A DNA stretch of 64,000 nucleotides from Methylopumilus sp026399645 (GTDB lineage Bacteria; Pseudomonadota; Gammaproteobacteria; Burkholderiales; Methylophilaceae). The stretch is taken from assembly GCF_965184065.1 (NCBI RefSeq), contig NZ_OZ239098.1, one strand, 5' to 3'. The notes beneath the pieces were generated by a model that was not told where the DNA came from, did not search any database, and saw only the letters and a program-made list of their open reading frames with translations. Positions 55,537-62,876 of the stretch are shown one piece after another; position 1 is the stretch's first letter; each line of letters begins with the position of its first letter. The position numbers and the translations under genes were made by a program.

Positions 55537-56678
55537 TATATGTTTACCTTTCTTTCATTAAATAGCTTACCCTCGCGAGTCATTAACGATGTGCTCAGCA
55601 ATTCATCATCATAATTAATCTCTAACTTTCCATCGGTATTGATTAATAATTTTAAAAATTCATATACATTCTTTGCAAAAAGTACCGACGCATCATGGCT
55701 TACTAAACTAGGAAGATTTGTATAGCCCACAATAGTAACGCCTTTATGTTCAATAACTTGATCTGCTTGAGTTAATGGGCAATTACCACAACCGTCTTGC
55801 CCTGTTCCTGCAGCAAGATCAATAATGACGGAACCTTGTTTCATGCCCTCTACAGTATTCTTAGAAATGAGCTCTGGAGGAAACATGCCTGGAATAAGCG
55901 CTGATGTAATGACAATATCTGCTTTCATCGCATGTTCTGAAACAACATTTGCCTGTCTTTTTAACCATGCTGTAGGCATTTTTTGAGCATACCCACCTTG
56001 CCCTGACGCAATATTTTTTTCCTCTTCTGTTTCAAATGGAACATCGATAAATTTTGCACCTAGTGATTCTATTTGTTCCTTCACGGCAGGTCTCACATCA
56101 GACGCTTCCACAATAGCGCCTAATCTTTTTGCAGTCGCAATCGCTTGCAGTCCTGCGACTCCAGCGCCTAAAATTAATACTCTCGCTGCTTTCACTGTGC
56201 CTGCTGCCGTCATAAGCATAGGCATAAATTTTTTATAAAATTGCGTAGCCAATAGTACAGATTTATAACCGGAGATATTTGCTTGCGAAGATAAAACATC
56301 CATGCTTTGAGCTCGCGAATTTCTTGGGAGTGCTTCGAGCGCAAAACATGTTAAGCCCTGATTGGCCATGATTTCTTTTAGTGGGTAATTAAAAGGCTCT
56401 AGCAAGCCAATAATAATAGTATCTTTTTTAAGGGATTTAATTTCATCGTGACTTGGTGCTCGGACCTTAAGAATTATGTCTGTGTCGATGATCTTACTCT
56501 TAGATTCAACGATCGCGCCTTCATTTATAAAGTCTTGGTCTGAAATGTGTGCTTTTACTCCTGCATCTTTTTCAATAAAAACTTCGCATTTCATTTGAAT
56601 TAATTTTTTAACAATTTCAGGCGTGATAGCTACACGATTTTCCCCATTAACTATTTCTTTAAAAATACCAATTTTCAT
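55536..56678 (-). CDS. pntAa: NAD(P) transhydrogenase alpha subunit, NAD-binding part
   Basis: Soluble domain I of the transhydrogenase, 380 residues, related to alanine dehydrogenase. KEIVNGENRVAITPEIV at the start, the Rossmann segment ARVLILGAGVAGLQAIATAKRLGA and GQGGYAQKMPTAW are characteristic. It binds NAD(H) and passes hydride to domain III in PntB. It begins 23 bases after ndh, so ndh and pnt genes form one likely transcript. Confidence 0.96.
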   Translation of the reverse strand: MKIGIFKEIVNGENRVAITPEIVKKLIQMKCEVFIEKDAGVKAHISDQDFINEGAIVESKSKIIDTDIILKVRAPSHDEIKSLKKDTIIIGLLEPFNYPLKEIMANQGLTCFALEALPRNSRAQSMDVLSSQANISGYKSVLLATQFYKKFMPMLMTAAGTVKAARVLILGAGVAGLQAIATAKRLGAIVEASDVRPAVKEQIESLGAKFIDVPFETEEEKNIASGQGGYAQKMPTAWLKRQANVVSEHAMKADIVITSALIPGMFPPELISKNTVEGMKQGSVIIDLAAGTGQDGCGNCPLTQADQVIEHKGVTIVGYTNLPSLVSHDASVLFAKNVYEFLKLLINTDGKLEINYDDELLSTSLMTREGKLFNERKVNI

Positions 56679-56701
56679 TTATGGCTTCTTTTATAAATTA
56701 A

Positions 56702-58009
56702 CTAATGAAGTTTTACTTGGGCTTCTGATCTTCGCGTAATTATTCGAGCTAATGACTGCAATGCCATACTCATGAATCCATGTAAGGCCATTAAATGCAT
56801 TTTATAAAGTGATTGATACATCAAACGTGCAATGATACCTTCAATAAACATAGAATCCCCTATGAGAGAGCCCATTAAATTACCAACGGTTGAATACGTC
56901 CCCAGGTTCACAAGCGAGCCATAGTCTTTATAAACATAGCGAGGTAATTGTGTTTTTCCTTTAACACGTAACTTCATACTTTTAAAAAGAAGATTTGCTT
57001 GTTGATGCGCAGCCTGCGCTCTTGGAGGGACATATTGATCAGTACCATCGATCGGACATGCAGCACAATCTCCAAAAGCAAAAATTGAATCATCCTTCGT
57101 TGTTTGTAATGAACTATTGACCATTAATTGATTGATGCGATTAGTTTCTAACCCGTCAATATTCTTTAGGAAATCTGGCGCCTTGACACCCGCTGCCCAA
57201 ACAACAAGGCCTGAGGAAATGATTTTTTTAGTGTGTGTCTTAATACCTTTTGCAGAAACTTCAGTCACACGCTCACCCAAATAAAGGTGAACATCTAACT
57301 TACGTAATTCTAATGCTACAGAGTTAGATAATTTTTTTGGTAGTGCTGGAAGCAAACGAGAACTTGCTTCAATGATAGATATTTTAATATCACGATCAGG
57401 ATTGACGCGATCAATACCGTATACAGTCATTTCCCGCGTGGCTTTATGAAGTTCTGCTGCAAGTTCTACACCTGTAGCTCCTGCGCCTACAATCACCACT
57501 TCAAGTTGACCTGGCTGAATTGCTTTCTTTTGTGTTTGTGCTTTTAAAATTGCATGATGTAATTTTTGATGAAATACTTCAGCTTGCTCTTGTGTGTCTA
57601 ATGCAATTGAGTGTTCTGCTGCACCTTTAATACCAAAATCGTTCGTAGTACTACCTACAGATATAATCAATGTGTCGTATTGAAAACTTCTTCTTGGAAT
57701 AATTTCTTCACCATCTTCATCGATATACGCTGAAATCGATACTTCTTTCTTACGACGATTGAGTCGATCCATGCGGCCTAAGCGAAAACGAAAGTGATGC
57801 CAGTGGGCTTGTGCCATGTATTCCAATTCATGCTTATCAGGGTTCATACTCCCTGCAGCAATTTCGTGAAGGAGGGGTTTCCAAACGTGTGTCTTCGTGC
57901 AATCAATCAAAGTGATTTCAGCTTTTTTATTTTTACCTAATGTATCGCCTAATTTAGTTGCAAGCTCAAGGCCGCCAGCACCACCACCTACTATCACAAT
58001 CTTATGCAT
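56702..58009 (-). CDS. ndh: Type II NADH:quinone dehydrogenase
   Basis: Single-subunit, non-pumping NADH dehydrogenase of 435 residues. The FAD dinucleotide fold is IVIVGGGAGGLELATKLG at residues 4-21, the NADH fold is VVIVGAGATGVELAAELHK near 170, and the second FAD motif is FAFGDCAACP near 313. The C-terminal part LYKMHLMALHGFMSMAL is the amphipathic membrane-associating helix. It leads the likely ndh-pntAa-pntAb-pntB operon. Confidence 0.95.
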   Translation of the reverse strand: MHKIVIVGGGAGGLELATKLGDTLGKNKKAEITLIDCTKTHVWKPLLHEIAAGSMNPDKHELEYMAQAHWHHFRFRLGRMDRLNRRKKEVSISAYIDEDGEEIIPRRSFQYDTLIISVGSTTNDFGIKGAAEHSIALDTQEQAEVFHQKLHHAILKAQTQKKAIQPGQLEVVIVGAGATGVELAAELHKATREMTVYGIDRVNPDRDIKISIIEASSRLLPALPKKLSNSVALELRKLDVHLYLGERVTEVSAKGIKTHTKKIISSGLVVWAAGVKAPDFLKNIDGLETNRINQLMVNSSLQTTKDDSIFAFGDCAACPIDGTDQYVPPRAQAAHQQANLLFKSMKLRVKGKTQLPRYVYKDYGSLVNLGTYSTVGNLMGSLIGDSMFIEGIIARLMYQSLYKMHLMALHGFMSMALQSLARIITRRSEAQVKLH

Positions 58010-58034
58010 TTCGCTTCCTTAAATACAGACAATA

Positions 58035-58072
58035 AAAAAACCACTACTGCAATTATACAGGAGTGGTTTTTT
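58035..58072 (-). terminator. Intrinsic terminator after xoxG
   Basis: AAAAAACCACT (58035-58045) and AGTGGTTTTTT (58062-58072) form an 11-bp stem with a short inner ACTG/CAG stem. T runs are present on the minus strand after the hairpin. It separates xoxG from ndh. Confidence 0.88.
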
Positions 58073-58108
58073 CATTAATTTTCTAGAAGTTGCCTAGATG
58101 ATTTCAAA

Positions 58109-58600
58109 TTACTCGTTACCTGTAAGTCCTTTTCCTTGCGTACGAACCCAAGCAATAACTTTTAAAAGTTCATCCACCTTAAGTCCGTTTGTAGGATCCG
58201 TAGCACCCATAACACCCAAACCTTTTCCACCCATGCCACCGTTTGTACCATGCCATAAAGTTTCAAACATACCTTTGTTTGTTGCATCTTTAGGGTAGCG
58301 GAATGTAGGGCCTACTAGACCCGGGCCTACTTGACCCTTTGCATCGCCACCATGGCATTGAGTGCATGAGTAAAGTCCAAAAAGCTTTTTACCTTTTGCT
58401 TCTGCTTCTGCATTACCAACATATGAATTTTTGCCAGTAGCTAAAAATTCTTTTGCTGCCGGCGTATCGAAGAGAGCTGGGTCAAGTTTAAACGTACTTC
58501 CATCTGTTGTTTTTACAAATGTAACATCAGCAGATGCTACACCTGCAATTGTCATCATAGAAACTAAAAGTGATGACATGAATACTTTTTTTAATAACAT
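58109..58600 (-). CDS. xoxG: Cytochrome c XoxG, electron acceptor of XoxF
   Basis: Periplasmic c-type cytochrome of 163 residues. A signal peptide with cleavage after VASA near residue 24 is followed by one heme site, CTQCH at residues 79-83. A methionine near 123 or 131 is the likely sixth ligand. It fits the specific cytochrome that accepts electrons from lanthanide methanol dehydrogenase, based on its place beside xoxF and xoxJ. AGGAG precedes the ATG. It has a 158-base gap to xoxJ. Confidence 0.9.
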   Translation of the reverse strand: MLLKKVFMSSLLVSMMTIAGVASADVTFVKTTDGSTFKLDPALFDTPAAKEFLATGKNSYVGNAEAEAKGKKLFGLYSCTQCHGGDAKGQVGPGLVGPTFRYPKDATNKGMFETLWHGTNGGMGGKGLGVMGATDPTNGLKVDELLKVIAWVRTQGKGLTGNE

Positions 58601-58723
58601 AATTTCTCCTAAAAATTGCGTTAACCTTGAAGGCTGTTCGCTCCATGATATAAATTCTAAAAACTGTTTTATCTTCCAAAAAATCTAAGAAAACATAAGA
58701 TAATGTTACTCATTTTTTGTTAT

Positions 58724-58748
58724 AAAGTCACCCTTTTGGAGTGACTTT
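58724..58748 (-). terminator. Hairpin between xoxJ and xoxG
   Basis: AAAGTCAC (58724-58731) and GTGACTTT (58741-58748) form an 8-bp stem with a 9-base loop. The T run is strong only on the plus strand; on the minus strand the hairpin is followed by TTTATAAC. It may act as a partial terminator or as an RNA end-protecting stem for xoxJ. Confidence 0.55.
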
Positions 58749-58758
58749 TTTTTGAACT

Positions 58759-59631
58759 TTACTTACCTGTCTTGTCGCCCATAACCACTGGCACATGAGG
58801 GATGCCGTAATCATCTAAAATCTTCATAATTTTAGATTGGTTTCGATCAAGGGCACCTTGAATCATTTCCATTCGGTCTTTATCTTTCTTTCTTACTGCG
58901 AGAGAAACATTAAATTCTGATTTGCCTTTTTGAGTATCAAATGAATTTCGTTCAGATTTAAACTCAGGAAGTGGAACAATCACTAAAGGCTCCTTGGCTG
59001 CTTTTGCATAGTAGCCGCCTATAGGTCCCCATATAATAGCAACATCAATTTTCCCTGCGACTAAATCATCGATCATATGACCCGGCGGTAAGTTTAGATC
59101 TCTTTGCAACCGGTAAGGACGAGCATTCGCCATAAGATCATGATCGCGTAATGCAATGGTGGGGGGGCTTTCCCCAACAATACCAATAATACCTTTTCTT
59201 AAATCTTCTGAATCCCAATCTTTAATATTGTAGTTACTTGATTTTCGATACACGAATACATAACCGGAGCGATAATAAGGCTTGGAAGTGCGCAATGAGT
59301 CGACATCTGATCCCATCCCAATAATCACATCACAGCGTTGCGCATTAATCGTGTTTCTTAAATAACCCTGACGATCAAGCCAAAATTCATAACCCAGCTC
59401 CTTGCCTAGATCTTTTGCTAAAACTTCTGCAATTTTATTTTCAAAACCCTCACCTTTTTGATTTGAGTAAGGTAAATTTTCTGGGTCAGCACATACTCTA
59501 AATTCTTTATCTACAGGGGTTCGATATGGCATACCAGGTAAACCATCTTCACGCTCCTGACCTGCAGCAAAAACATTCCCCGCAAAAGCTATATTCATTA
59601 CATATAAAAACATCATTATTTTTTTAAACAT
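58759..59631 (-). CDS. xoxJ: Periplasmic solute-binding-like protein XoxJ
   Basis: A 290-residue type-3 solute-binding-protein fold found with quinoprotein methanol dehydrogenases. A signal peptide ends near residue 22 (NVFA). The mature part shows FRVCADPENLPYSNQKGEGFENKIAEVLA and CDVIIGM, as in MxaJ and XoxJ. It is thought to help activate or mature the dehydrogenase. It is placed between xoxF and xoxG. A seven-base C run on the coding strand lies in it (59161-59167). Confidence 0.92.
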   Translation of the reverse strand: MFKKIMMFLYVMNIAFAGNVFAAGQEREDGLPGMPYRTPVDKEFRVCADPENLPYSNQKGEGFENKIAEVLAKDLGKELGYEFWLDRQGYLRNTINAQRCDVIIGMGSDVDSLRTSKPYYRSGYVFVYRKSSNYNIKDWDSEDLRKGIIGIVGESPPTIALRDHDLMANARPYRLQRDLNLPPGHMIDDLVAGKIDVAIIWGPIGGYYAKAAKEPLVIVPLPEFKSERNSFDTQKGKSEFNVSLAVRKKDKDRMEMIQGALDRNQSKIMKILDDYGIPHVPVVMGDKTGK

Positions 59632-59667
59632 TTTTTTTCCTTACCAGTTAAATATCATGGGCCCTAT

Positions 59668-59699
59668 AAAAAAACACCCCACTCGAAAGTGGGGTGTTT
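59668..59699 (-). terminator. Intrinsic terminator after xoxF
   Basis: AAACACCCCACT (59672-59683), loop CGAA, then AGTGGGGTGTTT (59688-59699). On the minus strand the 12-bp stem is followed by seven T, so most transcripts from xoxF should stop here. xoxJ and xoxG would then depend on read-through or on another promoter. Confidence 0.92.
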
Positions 59700-59748
59700 A
59701 TAGGACATACTAACTAACAGTTAGTTCTATAAAAAATCTTTCGATTAA

Positions 59749-61626
59749 TTATAGGCTAAATACTGTTAAAGCACCGCCGCCAGGAGCAGCATTGTACTTA
59801 GTAAGTTCAGCATAACCACCAGCAGCGCCAAGAGCGTCTGTTGGGTTAGTTAAGCCAAGGTTCATTGCAACGCCAGCCCAACCACCGATGCCTGATAAAA
59901 CGCCAACGTGTTGTTTGCCACCGTTTGTGTATGTGAATGCATTACCAATCACACCTGAACCAACTTGGAATTTCCAAAGTTCTTTACCTGTCTTAGCGTC
60001 AAGAGCTTTGAACCAACGATCAAGAGTTCCGTAGAACACTAAGTCTGTAGCAGTATTTAAAGAACCGCCCCAAGCTGAGAACTTCTCTTTGTTGTACCAA
60101 ACTTTTTTGTTAGTCATTGGATCATAAGCGCCGAAGCCACCCATTACACCGTCTGGACCAGCAAACATAGTTAATGTTGCACCAACCCATGGTTGACCTG
60201 CTACATACTTAGACTCAACTGGTTCGTATGTCATACAAACGTGGTTAAGTGGTGAGTAGATAAGGCCAGTCTTAGGTGAGTAAGAAGCTGGTTGTTGATC
60301 TTTTGTACCCAATGCAGCTGGGCATACACCCTTAGCATTGTAGTCTTGGTGCGTAGAAGCTGTAGCTAACTTGTTAGGTACACCAGATTTTTTGTCAACG
60401 TCAGTTGCCCAGTTAACAAATGGATGTACTTTTTCTGCAGCAACTAAGACGCCGTTGTCAGCTTGCCATGTATAAGCAAAACCGTTACGGTCATGATGCC
60501 ATGCGTATGTCTTGCCACCATTGTCAAATAAGATCACTTCGTTAATACCGTCGTAATCCCACTCATCATGTGGTGTCATTTGCATACCCCAGCGTGCCAT
60601 ACCAGTGTTTAAGTCACGTGCGAAAACAGTCATAGACCATTTATTGTCGCCTGGACGTACATCTGGATTCCAAACTGATGGGTTACCTGTACCGTAGTAC
60701 ACTAAGTTTGTTTTTGGATCGTACGGATACCAACCCCATACAGAGCCTCCACCATGTTGCCAACCATCTTTAACTGCTTGTGGTTTTAACCATGTTTTAA
60801 GACCTAGATCTTTTTCGCCACCTTTTAACTTAGCAGTATCAATTTTCTTGAATGAACCGCCTTGTTTGTTACCACCATTAACGTCTTCATAGACTGATAA
60901 TGCTGAGTAAAGTGGTGTGTCTTTATTGAAGTCTTTGCCGATTAATACTTCAGCATCAGGACCTGTTGAGTATGCTTTCCAAGCTAATGAACCGTCTTTA
61001 AGGTTGTAAGCTGCCATAAAGCAACGTACACCAAATTCAGCACCAGAACAGCCTGTTAAGATTTTATCTTTAATCACGTGCGGAGCGTTCGTATTTGTAG
61101 CACCAACTTTTGGATCTACGTTTCTAACGTCCCAGATTTTTTTGCCGGTTTTAGCATCTAAAGCAACTACCATACCGTCATTTTGATTTAGGATAATTTT
61201 ACCGTCACCATAACCAAGACCACGATTCACGTTATCGCAGCAAAGAACTGCTTGAACTGAAGGATCTTGTTTTGGGAAGTAAGACCAAACGATTTTTTGA
61301 TTGTCGTTTAAGTCAAGCGCGTAGATGTTGTTTGGGAATGCTGTATGCACATACATCATGTTACCAACAACAATTGGAGAACCTTCGTGACCACGGTTTA
61401 CACCGGTTGCGAATGTCCATGCTGCTTTAAGGTTTTTTACGTTACCTTGGTTGATTTGAGATAATGTGCTGTAAGCTTGATTTGAGTAGTTACCGCGAGG
61501 TGCTGCCCAGTTATCAGCATTAGCCATTGCTTTTTCTTGATCAGCAGCTGCTGAAGCAATCATTGGCATTGCCACTGATAGACCAGCTACTAAACCAAGA
61601 GCTAACTTGATTTTGTTAATTTTCAT
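59749..61626 (-). CDS. xoxF: Lanthanide-dependent PQQ methanol dehydrogenase XoxF
   Basis: Periplasmic quinoprotein that oxidises methanol, passing electrons to cytochrome XoxG. The start at 61626 follows GGAG; the upstream ATG at 61638 overlaps that site. The signal peptide ends near IASA (residue 26). The PQQ-contacting vicinal disulfide is Cys129-Cys130. The metal ligands are Glu197 (GAEFGV), Asn315 (GTGNP), Asp357 and Asp359 in WDYDG. The second Asp marks lanthanide enzymes; calcium MxaF has Ala. The 625 residues form the eight-bladed propeller, with repeated ALDAKTGK blades. Type XoxF4 is inferred from the Methylophilaceae context. xoxJ and xoxG follow downstream. Confidence 0.97.
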   Translation of the reverse strand: MKINKIKLALGLVAGLSVAMPMIASAAADQEKAMANADNWAAPRGNYSNQAYSTLSQINQGNVKNLKAAWTFATGVNRGHEGSPIVVGNMMYVHTAFPNNIYALDLNDNQKIVWSYFPKQDPSVQAVLCCDNVNRGLGYGDGKIILNQNDGMVVALDAKTGKKIWDVRNVDPKVGATNTNAPHVIKDKILTGCSGAEFGVRCFMAAYNLKDGSLAWKAYSTGPDAEVLIGKDFNKDTPLYSALSVYEDVNGGNKQGGSFKKIDTAKLKGGEKDLGLKTWLKPQAVKDGWQHGGGSVWGWYPYDPKTNLVYYGTGNPSVWNPDVRPGDNKWSMTVFARDLNTGMARWGMQMTPHDEWDYDGINEVILFDNGGKTYAWHHDRNGFAYTWQADNGVLVAAEKVHPFVNWATDVDKKSGVPNKLATASTHQDYNAKGVCPAALGTKDQQPASYSPKTGLIYSPLNHVCMTYEPVESKYVAGQPWVGATLTMFAGPDGVMGGFGAYDPMTNKKVWYNKEKFSAWGGSLNTATDLVFYGTLDRWFKALDAKTGKELWKFQVGSGVIGNAFTYTNGGKQHVGVLSGIGGWAGVAMNLGLTNPTDALGAAGGYAELTKYNAAPGGGALTVFSL

Positions 61627-61678
61627 ATAAATCTCCATAGTTTTTACTAAGGGTTTTAAAAGAAGTAAACTCTCTTGT

Positions 61679-61758
61679 CACTTTAAAATTAAAGTGTTTC
61701 GCTTTAAAGACTTTTAAGGTGCTTCGGAGGCTTACTTTCAGCACAATTTGACTTGTGC
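61679..61758 (-). promoter_or_regulatory. xoxF leader with inverted repeats
   Basis: The region between the predicted transcription start and the xoxF ATG is about 135 bases and unusually rich in symmetry. GCACAA (61741-61746) pairs with TTGTGC (61753-61758) across a 6-base loop right at the 5' end. CACTTTAA (61679-61686) and TTAAAGTG (61689-61696) form an 8-bp dyad. GTGCT near 61719 can also pair with AGCAC at 61739-61743. It may carry a stabilising 5' hairpin or an operator. No known riboswitch class is recognised. Confidence 0.45.
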
Positions 61759-61767
61759 TTGGATAGT

Positions 61768-61796
61768 AATATATGCCTCTTTTTTTTAAATTGCAA
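61768..61796 (-). promoter_or_regulatory. Sigma-70 type promoter for xoxF
   Basis: On the minus strand, TTGCAA (61791-61796), a 17-base spacer and TATATT (61768-61773). Start of transcription is expected near 61761. The rest of 61797-61910 must hold the pip promoter on the plus strand, which I could not fix: TTGACA at about 61829 and TAAAAT near 61869 are too far apart to be one promoter. Confidence 0.7.
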
Positions 61797-61910
61797 CACT
61801 TTCGTTACAATTTGTTAACATTTTTTTAGGGCTTTTTTGACAAAAAACCCGATTTCAGCAATTTTTGTTAAAATAGCTAATAAAATCAATAAGAAAGACA
61901 ATTATTTCCT

Positions 61911-62876
61911 ATGTCAACTGACTCTTTATATACTTTATACCCAGAGATTTCACCCTATCATGCTACCTGGATTGACCGACCTCATGGACACAAAGTTTAT
62001 GTTGAGATTTCCGGAAACCCCCATGGAAAACCGATTATTTTCCTTCATGGCGGGCCTGGTGGAGGAACTAATCCTAAACAGCGTCAGTTTTTTGACCCCA
62101 CACACTACCAAATCATCCTTTTTGATCAAAGAGGCTGTGGTCAAAGCAAACCTTTAGGTGAAGTCAATGGTAATACAACGGCAGATCTTATATCTGACAT
62201 CGAAGCCATTCGAGAACATCTACATATTAAGCACTGGATTATTTTTGGTGGCTCCTGGGGCAGTGCTTTAGCGCTAGCTTACGCCAATCAATACCCACAA
62301 ACTATCAAAGCACTTATATTGCGAGGCATTTTCTTAAGTCGCGAAACTGAACTTAATTGGTTTCTAGATGAGGTCAAAGCTTTTTTTTCGGAAGCGCATC
62401 AAACTCTTCTTCATTACTTGCCAGAAGATAAACGTGACGATCTTATAAAAAATTATAGTGAGCTTGTATTTTCAAACGATTTAAAAATCAGCGGGCCGGC
62501 TTCCATTGCATGGAATCGATTCGAAGGCGGTCTTTTAAAATTACTACCTCAAGTTGAAGAAAATAAGCCGCTCACAGATGACGATATACAAAATGAAATT
62601 GCGCGCGCGCGCGTTCAGCTTCATTACATCAAAGATAAATGTTTTATTGATGGAAAGAAGATATTAGAAGAAGTTAAAAAATTAAAAGATGTACCTACAA
62701 CGATCATTCAGGGACGTTACGATATGGTCTGTCCGCCAATCACGGCTTATGAGCTTCACCAACATATGCCTCATGCAGATTTTATTATGGTGCCTGATGC
62801 AGGACACTCTGCATCTGAACCATCAATGACGCATGAACTCATAAAAGCTACAAATAATTACAGAATATTATCGTGA
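61911..62876 (+). CDS. pip: Proline iminopeptidase
   Basis: Alpha/beta-hydrolase of peptidase family S33 that removes N-terminal proline. The oxyanion region is FLHGGPGGGTNPKQRQFFDP and DQRGCGQSKP. The nucleophile elbow is FGGSWGSALALAY, the Asp is in IIQGRYDMVCPP and the His in PDAGHSASEP. Length 321 is usual. A run of thirteen alternating G/C bases (62601-62613) encodes part of ARAR. Divergent from xoxF; its stop overlaps the next start as GTGA. Confidence 0.95.
   Translation: MSTDSLYTLYPEISPYHATWIDRPHGHKVYVEISGNPHGKPIIFLHGGPGGGTNPKQRQFFDPTHYQIILFDQRGCGQSKPLGEVNGNTTADLISDIEAIREHLHIKHWIIFGGSWGSALALAYANQYPQTIKALILRGIFLSRETELNWFLDEVKAFFSEAHQTLLHYLPEDKRDDLIKNYSELVFSNDLKISGPASIAWNRFEGGLLKLLPQVEENKPLTDDDIQNEIARARVQLHYIKDKCFIDGKKILEEVKKLKDVPTTIIQGRYDMVCPPITAYELHQHMPHADFIMVPDAGHSASEPSMTHELIKATNNYRILS

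Noticed and set aside
59161..59167. Seven-base G/C homopolymer inside xoxJ as a phase-variation switch
   Set aside because: The tract is short for slippage control, the reading frame is intact, and xoxJ is not a surface antigen.
59711..59725. Small inverted repeat AACTAAC/GTTAGTT after xoxF
   Set aside because: Short and AT-rich, and close to a much stronger terminator hairpin; no separate role can be supported.
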